Shown here: in pieces, positions 18,572-25,260 of the stretch
Position numbering within the stretch: the stretch's first letter is position 1
How the letters are laid out: each line of letters opens with the position of its first letter
Assembly: GCA_945890595.1 (NCBI GenBank)
Contig: CAMDCQ010000003.1
Span: 1-33,433 of the forward strand
Source of the DNA: Chitinophaga pinensis
GTDB lineage: Bacteria; Bacteroidota; Bacteroidia; NS11-12g; UBA9320
Direction: 5' to 3'
Length of the DNA stretch: 33,433 nucleotides
Position numbers and translations under genes: made by a program
The notes under the pieces: generated by a model
Databases searched by the model: none
What the model saw: only the letters and a program-made list of their open reading frames with translations
What the model was told of the DNA's origin: nothing

Positions 18572-19405
18572 CTACGGCAGATACTCCTTCTTAAAGTTAG
18601 GTTTACGTTTCTCTAAAAAAGCATCACGGCCTTCTTTAGCCTCGTCGGTCATATAGGCTAATCGTGTAGCTTCTCCTGCAAATACTTGTTGGCCTACCAT
18701 GCCATCGTCGGTTAGATTCATGGCAAACTTTAACATTTTTATACTGGTTGGCGATTTTTCCAAAATTTCTTGAGCCCATTGGTACGCTGTATCTTCTAAC
18801 TCTGAGTGGGGAATTACCGCATTTACCATTCCCATATCAAACGCCTCTTGAGCGTTATAATTCCTGCCTAAGAAGAATATCTCACGAGCTTTTTTCTGCC
18901 CTACCATTTTGGCTAAATATGCAGAACCGTATCCACCGTCAAAACTAGTAACATCAGCATCTGTTTGTTTAAAAATAGCATGCTCTTTACTTGCTAAGGT
19001 CAAATCACAAACCACGTGCAAACTATGCCCACCGCCTACAGCCCATCCTGGCACAACTGCTATTACCACTTTAGGCATAAAGCGAATCAAGCGTTGCACA
19101 TCCAAAATATTAAGTCTGTGGTAATTATCTTCCCCTACATAACCTTTATGCCCGCGTGCTTTTTGATCGCCGCCGCTGCAAAAACTATAAACCCCATCTT
19201 TGCTACTAGGTCCTTCAGCACTGAGTAAAACTACACCAATGCTTAAATCTTCTTGTGCGTCGTGAAAAGCATCCAACAATTCACTGGTGGTTTTCGGACG
19301 AAAGGCATTTCGTACATCAGGCCTATTAAAGGCAATACGTGCTACGCCATTGCATTTTTTGTAGGTAATGTCTTCGTATTGTTTTACGGTAGTCCAACTG
19401 ATCAT
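18572..19405 (-). CDS. menB: 1,4-dihydroxy-2-naphthoyl-CoA synthase
   Basis: 277 residues from the chosen start MISWTTVKQYED. A crotonase-fold enzyme with MenB-specific blocks: NRPDVRNAFRPKTTSELLDAF, the oxyanion region CSGGDQKARGHKGYV, VVPGWAVGGGHSLHVVCDL, QTDADVTSFDGGYGSAYLAK and the C-terminal AYMTDEAKEGRDAFLEKRKP. It closes the second ring of menaquinone from o-succinylbenzoyl-CoA. The track start at 19438 adds 11 residues upstream of a perfect -7 promoter box. That box ends only 4 nt before the ATG at 19405, so the transcript probably begins at or very near the start codon. No other men genes are in the window. Confidence 0.96.
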   Translation of the reverse strand: MISWTTVKQYEDITYKKCNGVARIAFNRPDVRNAFRPKTTSELLDAFHDAQEDLSIGVVLLSAEGPSSKDGVYSFCSGGDQKARGHKGYVGEDNYHRLNILDVQRLIRFMPKVVIAVVPGWAVGGGHSLHVVCDLTLASKEHAIFKQTDADVTSFDGGYGSAYLAKMVGQKKAREIFFLGRNYNAQEAFDMGMVNAVIPHSELEDTAYQWAQEILEKSPTSIKMLKFAMNLTDDGMVGQQVFAGEATRLAYMTDEAKEGRDAFLEKRKPNFKKEYLP

Positions 19406-19409
19406 AAGG

Positions 19410-19438
19410 CAAAGGTAATGTGTCAAGTTCAAACTCAA
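19410..19438 (-). promoter_or_regulatory. Candidate promoter of menB, abutting the start codon
   Basis: On the minus strand: TTG, 18 nt, then TACCTTTG (19417 down to 19410), followed by CCTT and the menB ATG. Because initiation in these promoters falls a few nt after the -7 box, the mRNA would have almost no leader. Confidence 0.5.
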
Positions 19439-19801
19439 GATTCAATTTTTGTATCATTGAGAAGTGAACAAGTACATTCTGCTTTTATTCATATTGTCTT
19501 TTGAGATAAAAGGAAAATCATACACACAAACGCTAATAGGCTGTTTTAATAAAATGCAACCTGGCGTTTACGTGTACTTCCATGATATTTTTTAAAGAAG
19601 CAGTAAATCTACAAAACCAATCGTTTTTAGTACTAAAAGAGTAACGGTTAAAGATTGCTCGTGGTAGTTAATAAAAAACTCTTCACTATTCTAAAAGCAC
19701 TATTACCTCAAGAAATCAAAAACTGACTCCATTATTACTTTCAACGCCTGAGAGTTATGGCCTTGTGCAAGCCGAGAACCACTCAGTAGCTTTTAAGTTA
19801 C
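19439..19801. other. Intergenic region between menB and the hip module; nothing recognised
   Basis: 363 nt. Apart from the menB promoter at its left edge, I see no ORF of substance, no tRNA and no strong hairpin. It is A/T-rich and may be decayed sequence flanking the toxin-antitoxin module. Confidence 0.5.
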
Positions 19802-20851
19802 TCACTTAACATGCTCTGGCACTAGCTCAAAACGTTTAGCCATTACTGACAAATATCCGCGTTTCATATCTTCACTCAAAAAGCTACTGTGCACCTTACC
19901 CACCATCTCCTTGTGACAGTAGTAAAAATTATGCAACATGGCATCCAACACTTTAACAGGCATTTTTAAGGTATCAAAGGCTTGTACAAAGTCAGTGTAT
20001 TTCAAATTGCTCTTTTTTCCATTGAGTGTAAGGGCTAACTCTTCGGTATCTCCAGGGTTTACAAGGGCAGTATTTACTAAATCATAAGCGGGGGAAAGGC
20101 TATAAGCTCCTTGTTCGTTGGCTAGTAACGAAAAGTTTTTGAGGTGCATATCTGCATTGCCCGTAAAATAAGAGAGAAGTACCTGCTCCCAAAAATTGGT
20201 GACATCAAAAGCAGGGTTACTACTGTATTTCAATACCGTTTTAGCTACCTGTTCATGGCTGCCTTTGTACTTATCCTCTGTGAGTCGCTCTGTAAGTTGG
20301 CACATATCTTCCATGTGCAATTTCCCATGACGAGTGCGGTCCACACGTTTAGTTATATAACAGCATGTTCCATCGGTCAGTTTTACAAGACTGTGAGGCA
20401 CCGCTGCTATGCCACATACATCAGCTAGGTGCATAGTAAGGTCTTCTACCTCAGGCAATTCGGCATAGTGCTTTGTTGGTGGCTTAAGTATATAGTCGCC
20501 GTACAAGCCTACTATTGTGAGTTTTTTTACAGGATTTTTATCCTTTTTGTGGTGCAAACTCAAGCTTAGTTTGGGCTGTACGCCGGTTACTGCCATGTGG
20601 CTTTGTACTACTTTTTGGGCAAGTTGCTCCAAGTCGTTAAACTTATAATCGAGCGTAGGGGTGTACAATTGACCAAAAAAACGCTTGTTGCACGCTTGGT
20701 GAAAATCTGCACCGAACTCCGTCAACGGTTTATAGCAAAACAAACAATTACGCATAGGTTTGTCATTGCCTGGTTCCTGCACAGCAGACAGCATTTCTTT
20801 GGTTGTCTCCCGATAGCTATCGGGACGGTATGTCTTCTTGTAATTTTTCAT
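19802..20851 (-). CDS. hipT: HipT-like serine/threonine kinase toxin (HipA C-terminal domain)
   Basis: 349 residues. The N-terminus carries a Cys-rich knuckle (CLFCYKPL with a following HQAC). The kinase core then has the Gly-rich-loop region GVQPKLSLSL, containing an S-L-S motif at Ser96-Ser98 like the SxS autophosphorylation site described in HipT. A Lys lies in YILKPP. The catalytic loop is GNADMHLKNFSL (Asp234, Asn239), and the metal-binding Asp is in PAYDLVNT. It lacks the HipA N-terminal subdomain, which is encoded separately by the next gene upstream. Relatives phosphorylate aminoacyl-tRNA synthetases and arrest growth. The first 32 residues include a stretch encoded by an exact 18-bp palindrome; MRNCLFC (Met33, 20755) is a plausible alternative start. 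Confidence 0.9.
   Translation of the reverse strand: MKNYKKTYRPDSYRETTKEMLSAVQEPGNDKPMRNCLFCYKPLTEFGADFHQACNKRFFGQLYTPTLDYKFNDLEQLAQKVVQSHMAVTGVQPKLSLSLHHKKDKNPVKKLTIVGLYGDYILKPPTKHYAELPEVEDLTMHLADVCGIAAVPHSLVKLTDGTCCYITKRVDRTRHGKLHMEDMCQLTERLTEDKYKGSHEQVAKTVLKYSSNPAFDVTNFWEQVLLSYFTGNADMHLKNFSLLANEQGAYSLSPAYDLVNTALVNPGDTEELALTLNGKKSNLKYTDFVQAFDTLKMPVKVLDAMLHNFYYCHKEMVGKVHSSFLSEDMKRGYLSVMAKRFELVPEHVK
20808..20825. repeat. Exact 18-bp palindrome inside the 5' end of hipT
   Basis: TCCCGATAGCTATCGGGA is self-complementary over all 18 bases. In the hipT frame it encodes about PDSYRE, upstream of the first conserved residues of the kinase. The neighbouring 20904-20919 segment is a degenerate relative. 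Confidence 0.8.
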
Positions 20852-20853
20852 TT

Positions 20854-20870
20854 GAAAGTAATTTACTTTC
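20854..20870. repeat. Inverted repeat immediately upstream of the hipT start
   Basis: GAAAGTAA-T-TTACTTTC, 8-bp perfect arms around one base, ending 2 nt before the hipT ATG. As RNA it has an unfavourable tiny loop, so a DNA-binding site or a shorter hairpin are both possible. Confidence 0.5.
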
Positions 20871-20903
20871 TTCCTCTTTTTTTTTGTCTTACATCATAAG
20901 TCG

Positions 20904-20919
20904 TTCTGAGCTATCAGGA
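20904..20919. repeat. Degenerate copy of the hip-module palindrome at the hipS stop codon
   Basis: TTCTGAGCTATCAGGA shares GCTATC-GGAC with the exact palindrome at 20808 and can fold through CTGA/TCAG. It covers the TGA stop of hipS (20914-20916). Confidence 0.4.
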
Positions 20920-21225
20920 CTTTATCACACTCACCGCACCAATAGCGTCTTGGCAACAGGCTAGCAATAGGCCAAATCTGTCTCGCTCGTTTAGTTTCCA
21001 GTTTTGTTGTGCTATATCTAGCAGCCATCCTTCAGGTATTAGGCCATCAAAGAAAGGAAAGAGGACATTGCTTAGGAATGGTCTCTCTGACAGGGGTAAG
21101 GTTAGACTTACAGGCAACTCGTTGCATTGCAAATAAGCGTCATCGTATGTAAATGCATAACCATTTTCGTCCTCTGTTAAAACGCCTGCGAGTAGCGCAT
21201 TTCTATATACTAATGCACTTCTCAT
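20914..21225 (-). CDS. hipS: HipS-like protein (stand-alone HipA N-terminal subdomain), probable antitoxin
   Basis: 103 residues from MRSALVYRN. Family blocks typical of the N-terminal subdomain of HipA are visible: AGVLTEDENGYAFTYDDAYL, SLTLPLSERPF, FPFFDGLIPEGWLLDIA and a closing DRFGLLLACCQDAIGAVSV. In the E. coli HipBST system the equivalent small protein, HipS, is the actual antitoxin of HipT. The ATG at 21225 overlaps the hipB stop as ATGA, which favours it over the ATG at 21231 given in the track. Its stop lies 62 nt before the hipT start. The antitoxin role is inferred from the family and gene order hipB-hipS-hipT. Confidence 0.87.
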   Translation of the reverse strand: MRSALVYRNALLAGVLTEDENGYAFTYDDAYLQCNELPVSLTLPLSERPFLSNVLFPFFDGLIPEGWLLDIAQQNWKLNERDRFGLLLACCQDAIGAVSVIKS

Positions 21226-21452
21226 TGCCATAATTTCGTTCTATCCATTTCAACTGGCCCAAGTTCGTGACCAAATAAACGAAGAACATCGTTCACCTTA
21301 TCCATGCGCAAACTGGCCTTACCTTGCTCTAGGTCTCTTACAAATCGTAATCCTACACCTGCTTTTTCTGATAATTCTAGTTGATTTATTTTGAGCGTCT
21401 TGCGACGTTGCTTCACAAATACAGCAAGTGACGTGAGTTCTTTTTCTTTCAT
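21222..21452 (-). CDS. hipB: HipB-like XRE family helix-turn-helix regulator
   Basis: 76 residues, a single XRE/Cro-type DNA-binding domain. The helix-turn-helix is INQLELSEKAGVGLRFVRDLEQGK, and the C-terminus is DVLRLFGHELGPVEM. It is the first gene of the hipB-hipS-hipT unit and overlaps hipS by 4 nt, so the three are translated together. It probably represses its own operon by binding the two similar imperfect palindromes located upstream, one of which lies over the region expected for the -33 promoter element. Confidence 0.92.
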   Translation of the reverse strand: MKEKELTSLAVFVKQRRKTLKINQLELSEKAGVGLRFVRDLEQGKASLRMDKVNDVLRLFGHELGPVEMDRTKLWQ

Positions 21453-21479
21453 ATCTATACCTTTACTACTATATTACCG

Positions 21480-21487
21480 CAAATTTA
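21480..21487 (-). promoter_or_regulatory. Candidate -7 promoter box of the hipBST operon
   Basis: TAAATTTG on the minus strand matches TAnnTTTG, 27 nt before the hipB ATG. There is no TTTG at the usual -33 position. Operator copy A occupies that position, consistent with a repressible promoter. Confidence 0.4.
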
Positions 21488-21493
21488 TTAATA

Positions 21494-21517
21494 ATTTAAA
21501 CCTAATCGGGTATAAAT
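21494..21517. promoter_or_regulatory. Probable HipB operator, copy A
   Basis: Imperfect palindrome of 24 bp with core ACCTAATCGGGTATAAAT. It matches operator copy B at 20 of 24 positions and overlaps the expected -33 region of the hip promoter. Confidence 0.6.
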
Positions 21518-21568
21518 TATATTTTTATTGATAATCTATACCTTAACTAGCATAGATATAGCGTTTTT

Positions 21569-21604
21569 AATACTATTTACACCTTATAAGGTATAAATAG
21601 TATT
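21569..21604. promoter_or_regulatory. Probable HipB operator, copy B, within a 36-bp palindrome
   Basis: A 36-bp palindrome with a single mismatched pair, centred on ACCTTATAAGGT. The inner 24 bp (21575-21598) repeats copy A; the two centres are 81 bp apart. It also lies just before the stop codon of the upstream membrane-protein gene (minus strand reading), so it could double as a transcript-end hairpin, though no T tract follows it. Confidence 0.6.
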
Positions 21605-21606
21605 GT

Positions 21607-22212
21607 TTAATCTTTCGATTGAACAACGTTATTACAGCTGTCTGTATAAAATTTCATTCTATCTTGGAACTGATTACTCAAACTAGTATCGTCCGGATTG
21701 GTTTGCATTTTCCGCAGTAAATCGCGTGCTTGGTGATCGTGGTCGTAGTGATAGTCTATCCAAACATGGGGTTTTAGATAAAATAATAGAGCCAGTAAAA
21801 TCATAGGAAATAATCTACCTAAAGCCTCAGAATACGATTTATCCTTTATATTAATTTTACGCAGAACTAAACCCAATGCAAACAGTGCCATTAAAAGTCC
21901 AAAGGAGATAAATTGATCTGCGCCGGCCCATATGTTAATCGAAAATAATAAGCCAGTCCAGATGAGTGCAAGTGACACCCCGCAAAGGCGAAAGACAATG
22001 CTTTTAAATAGATCTTTCTTGAGGACTGTTTTATCTTTTAACCACTTACTAAGACCAATATCTTGATAGAGTAGCACTGAGCCGAAGATATCAATAATAC
22101 AAAGTACACTTACCGCTACACTAAGTATCTCATTAGCGAATGGCCAATGAACTACTTTAAAAACAAATCCAGTAAGCACACCCAAAATGGCTGCAATCTC
22201 TATGCGTTTCAT
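21607..22212 (-). CDS. Integral membrane protein with FKxxHWP motif (function unknown)
   Basis: 201 residues. The sequence is dominated by hydrophobic helices: about residues 5-40, which can hold two segments, then 70-95, 100-115 and 130-150. A cytoplasmic or periplasmic tail of about 50 residues contains DYHYDHDHQARD. The first helix carries GVLTGFVFKVVHWPFAN, reminiscent of the N-terminal helices of GldL and of many small Bacteroidota membrane proteins. The match is too short to call it GldL, and the long cytoplasmic domain of GldL is absent. The track start (22215) is GTG; ATG at 22212 is preferred. The His/Asp-rich tail could bind a metal (speculative). No functional partner is evident. 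Confidence 0.65.
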   Translation of the reverse strand: MKRIEIAAILGVLTGFVFKVVHWPFANEILSVAVSVLCIIDIFGSVLLYQDIGLSKWLKDKTVLKKDLFKSIVFRLCGVSLALIWTGLLFSINIWAGADQFISFGLLMALFALGLVLRKINIKDKSYSEALGRLFPMILLALLFYLKPHVWIDYHYDHDHQARDLLRKMQTNPDDTSLSNQFQDRMKFYTDSCNNVVQSKD

Positions 22213-22253
22213 CACGCAAGAATAGCTAATTTTGCTATTGTCTCAATTAGCGC

Positions 22254-22316
22254 GTTTCTAGTAACTCACTTCTACAATAGCCTTCGCTGCTTGAGCGATG
22301 ATCGCACGATTTACTC
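22254..22316 (-). pseudogene. Possible decayed 3' end of an iron-type alcohol dehydrogenase gene
   Basis: Read on the minus strand this ends in AAKAIVEVSY followed by TAG, closely resembling the end of the intact YqhD-like gene nearby (EAVKVIVEGSY, TAG). The nucleotide match is roughly 31 of 44, continues a few bases past the stop (TAGAAACG in both), and the differences fall mostly at third codon positions. Upstream of about 22316 the resemblance is lost. It may be the stub of a former tandem copy; chance similarity cannot be ruled out. Confidence 0.4.
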
Positions 22317-22394
22317 TTTCGACAGGGACTATGCAATCACAAAACCAAAATCATGATTCTTTGTCTTGTTATTTCCCGTTAAATTCAAGGTCAA

Positions 22395-23255
22395 CTAAAA
22401 ATCATAAGAAAAACCCGCAGTTACAATTCCAAAATGTAGCCAATTTTTGACATATCCGTCGCTTGGCGGTCTTGAGTCATTAGACGTACCTACGGCTCCA
22501 CCTCCTAAGTATCTTAGGTTTACAAATGAACTTGCTTCTTTGGTTAACTTTAGGCCGCCTCGCAAGCTAGCATCTAAAATAGCACCTACTATTTCCGTGT
22601 TACTTCCATTCAGGTAGCTTACTGGTGCATAAATACCATCGGCTTCTATCTCCGCAAACGCCCTTTCGTTTATTTTAAATTTGCTTCGTAACTTCAGTGC
22701 AGGAACTATCCCTACGTCTCTATTGGTTCTAAAAAGTGACCCATCTCCCGAAGCGAAAGATATGGTCGCATTTCTGATTTGCACAGTGCCACCTATGGCT
22801 AAGTTTAGATTTTTGCTGTTGGGTAAAACTTCTCTCAAATAACTGAAACGGTAAAAAGGAAAATTGTAGAGTAGTTTTACATTGCTAGCAGCAGGAAACA
22901 CTTGATTGTCTACTATTAAATCGTCATTCAAATATACCTGCGACTCAATTTTTAATGGCTGATATAATAGAATAAATGTGTTCCTTTTCTTCCATTCTAG
23001 CTCTAGAGATAGCCTTGATATGGGGAATAGAACATCTTGTCCTCCATCGTTTTTATAATCAAAATAGGTTCCATTTTGCCCAAATTGCACTTTGTGGTCT
23101 AGCACACCCAAAAAACCAATTTCTGCTACCGCTTTGAACTTGTAATTTTCAGATGTAAAACTACTGGAAGTTTGAGCATTGGTCACTGATACTAAAAAAA
23201 TAGAAGAGCACAAGACCATGCTCCACCGTAATATTGTTTTTTCTATATTTGACAT
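22395..23255 (-). CDS. Outer-membrane beta-barrel-like protein, function unknown
   Basis: 286 residues from the ATG at 23255 (the track's 23258 is a GTG). A signal peptide ends near VSVTNAQ. The mature part is rich in alternating aromatic and polar strands (LSLELEWKKRNTFILLYQPL, FPFYRFSYLREVL, NLNLAIGGTVQIRNA). It ends in HFGIVTAGFSYDF with a C-terminal Phe, the signature of barrels assembled by BAM. No plug, TonB box or enzymatic motif is seen. It lies 34 nt downstream of the alcohol dehydrogenase gene on the same strand and may share its transcript. The substrate is unknown. Confidence 0.75.
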   Translation of the reverse strand: MSNIEKTILRWSMVLCSSIFLVSVTNAQTSSSFTSENYKFKAVAEIGFLGVLDHKVQFGQNGTYFDYKNDGGQDVLFPISRLSLELEWKKRNTFILLYQPLKIESQVYLNDDLIVDNQVFPAASNVKLLYNFPFYRFSYLREVLPNSKNLNLAIGGTVQIRNATISFASGDGSLFRTNRDVGIVPALKLRSKFKINERAFAEIEADGIYAPVSYLNGSNTEIVGAILDASLRGGLKLTKEASSFVNLRYLGGGAVGTSNDSRPPSDGYVKNWLHFGIVTAGFSYDF

Positions 23256-23288
23256 CACTCCAATAGGTTTTAAAAAAATAAAACGTTT

Positions 23289-24449
23289 CTAATAACTCCC
23301 TTCCACGATCACTTTCACCGCCTCAGGAGTAACTGTCTTGTGCTCGCCAAGAGCTATCCAGCCGCGTTCACGTAGCGTTTCACTTACTTTCTCAGCAGTT
23401 CCCTCACAGTCGTCAATGTAGTCCGACAAATGTGTTGGAATGTCGAGCGATTGAAAAAATTCTTCTGTCTTTGTAATGGCCATTCTCGCTCGCTCTTCGA
23501 GTGTACCTTCAGTTATGTTCCAAACGCGTTCACCGTATTGAGCTAGCTTTTCCTTTTTGCTTTCTAGGAAATGATGATAATGTCTTGGTGCTATTATGGC
23601 CAACGTTCTTGCATGATCTATACCATATAGTGCGGTGAGCTCATGACCTATAGCGTGAACTGCCCAATCGGTAGGCACCCCTTTTTGCAGTAGTCCATTG
23701 AGTGCCATAGTACAACACCACATAAAGTTTGCGGCTGAAGTATAGTCAGCTGGATTCTCCATTACCTTAGGAGCTGTTGCTACAAGACTATTCATGACGC
23801 TTTCTGCAAAACGATCTTGTAAATCTGCACCTATAGGATAAGTCATATATTGCTCCATCACATGGGTATACGCATCCGTTATTCCATTGGCAATTTGATT
23901 CTTTGGAATAGAAGCAACTACAGTAGGATCTAAAATACTAAATTTAGGGAAAAGTCCTGGTCCGCCCATCGCTAGTTTTTGACCAATTCCCCTGCGAGAA
24001 ATAACCGAACCACTGTTCATTTCGGTTCCAGTTGCAGGAAGTGTTAGTACCGTACCAAATGGCATTCCTACATCCGTTCTTATCGCCTTTGCCAAAATAT
24101 CCCAAGGCTCCTCGCCTTCGTAAAGTGCTGCTGCTGACAGAAATTTAACACCATCTATAACAGAACCACCACCTACAGCAAGTAAAAAATCAATTTTTTC
24201 CGATTTGATAATAGTCAATGCATCCATCAAAATTTCATATTCAGGATTAGCAGGTATGCCCCCAAACTCTATGTAGTCAAAATTCTTGAGAGCTTCGGTT
24301 ACTTGCTCGTAAACTCCATTTTTCTTGATACTTCCGCCACCATACAGCAACATAATATTGGCGTTAGGAGGAAGTTCTTGGGTAAGTTTTGCTATGGTAT
24401 CTTTACCAAAATGTATTTTAACTGGGTTTATTAATTCGAAATTGCGCAT
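23289..24449 (-). CDS. Iron-containing alcohol dehydrogenase, YqhD/BDH type
   Basis: 386 residues, full length. The N-terminal nucleotide-binding part has FGGIPANPEYE and GGGSVIDG (residues 93-100). The metal ligands typical of group III alcohol dehydrogenases are present: Asp192 and His196 in NGITDAYTHVME, and further His residues in HAIGHELTALYGIDHAR. Members reduce aldehydes with NADPH and are associated with aldehyde detoxification. The gene is 40 nt downstream of the CrtA-like gene and upstream of the outer-membrane protein, all on the minus strand. A possible 3' remnant of a second copy lies 1 kb downstream. Confidence 0.92.
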   Translation of the reverse strand: MRNFELINPVKIHFGKDTIAKLTQELPPNANIMLLYGGGSIKKNGVYEQVTEALKNFDYIEFGGIPANPEYEILMDALTIIKSEKIDFLLAVGGGSVIDGVKFLSAAALYEGEEPWDILAKAIRTDVGMPFGTVLTLPATGTEMNSGSVISRRGIGQKLAMGGPGLFPKFSILDPTVVASIPKNQIANGITDAYTHVMEQYMTYPIGADLQDRFAESVMNSLVATAPKVMENPADYTSAANFMWCCTMALNGLLQKGVPTDWAVHAIGHELTALYGIDHARTLAIIAPRHYHHFLESKKEKLAQYGERVWNITEGTLEERARMAITKTEEFFQSLDIPTHLSDYIDDCEGTAEKVSETLRERGWIALGEHKTVTPEAVKVIVEGSY

Positions 24450-24489
24450 ACTAGTGTAACGAAGTAAACCAAAATTTGTTGGAATTTAT

Positions 24490-25146
24490 TTAAAACCTTA
24501 ACTCCTTCACCACAAATCGAGCAAACAACTCCTCTGAGTACCAGTTATATTTTTTGGTAAGGGCTATCGCTTTTTTATGATGTTCGTTTTTGTAGGCAAA
24601 TTGCATTATGGCTTCTTGGTTTTTCCATAGGCTAAATGTTGCCATTTCTAAAAGAGGTATATCTCCTATTCCTCTGGTAAATAGTAGTCCGGGGTTGTCC
24701 CACAAATCCCGATGTGACGTGGGCACGTAGTTCCAAAATCTAAAGAGTTTATGCCATTTTAGAGATGCACGAGTTATTACCCCTATTTGGTCATGCTCAC
24801 TTACTGTCAAATGCTTCATAGCTGCGAATGGAGTTTTACCATCCCATGTTCCATTTACTTTTATGCAACGTAAATCGTAGTTTATTATCTTGGAGCAACG
24901 TTGTTTGTACTCGTTTATAAACGAACTATCCTTAAAAAATAGCCCTGCGTCGTCTTCTGATTCCCAAACCGCTAAAAAAGCATATTCTGACCAGTCGGGC
25001 AAAACACTAAATCCTTTTTTGCCTGTACCTAGAAGTTTAAAAAACAACAGACCTTTAGTGTTTTTCAAAAGCCGTGACCCACCTCCCATCATTTTGAAGG
25101 CCCAGTACTTATGTTCTGTGACAGTAAAAAAGGTAAGTGTGGTCAT
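24490..25146 (-). CDS. CrtA-like (spheroidene monooxygenase family) protein
   Basis: 218 residues from MTTLTFFTV; the track start at 25167 adds 7 unlikely residues. The protein follows the CrtA pattern throughout: an early YWAFKMMGGGSRLL, GLLFFKLLGTGKKGFS, WSEYAFLAVWES, GTWDGKTPFA, IGVITRASLKWHKLFRFWNYVP, the PGLLFTRGIGDIPLLEMATFSLW block and the C-terminal AYKNEHHKKAI followed by WYSEELFARF. In phototrophs CrtA is a haem enzyme that oxidises carotenoids. No carotenoid gene occurs in this window, so the substrate here is open. It is probably in a unit with the downstream aldehyde/alcohol dehydrogenase. Confidence 0.82.
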   Translation of the reverse strand: MTTLTFFTVTEHKYWAFKMMGGGSRLLKNTKGLLFFKLLGTGKKGFSVLPDWSEYAFLAVWESEDDAGLFFKDSSFINEYKQRCSKIINYDLRCIKVNGTWDGKTPFAAMKHLTVSEHDQIGVITRASLKWHKLFRFWNYVPTSHRDLWDNPGLLFTRGIGDIPLLEMATFSLWKNQEAIMQFAYKNEHHKKAIALTKKYNWYSEELFARFVVKELRF

Positions 25147-25260
25147 TGCTAGCCTATGTAACACCAAGAACGTCTAATTGTTAGGAAGGCCTAGTAAACG
25201 AAACGGCTTGCGTAGGACGATTTTTTTATAATCGAGTATAAAATATCGCCTGAGTCACTT

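Noticed and set aside
20144-20428. Plus-strand ORFs opposite hipT (also 20597-20899)
   Set aside because: The opposite strand encodes a kinase with intact catalytic motifs; these are antisense frames.
21607-22212. Calling the membrane protein GldL
   Set aside because: Only the first-helix motif matches; the long GldL cytoplasmic domain is missing and no gldK/M/N genes are adjacent.
22293-22303. GCGATGATCGC palindrome-like sequence
   Set aside because: Short, isolated, and lies within the possible alcohol dehydrogenase remnant where it would be coding.
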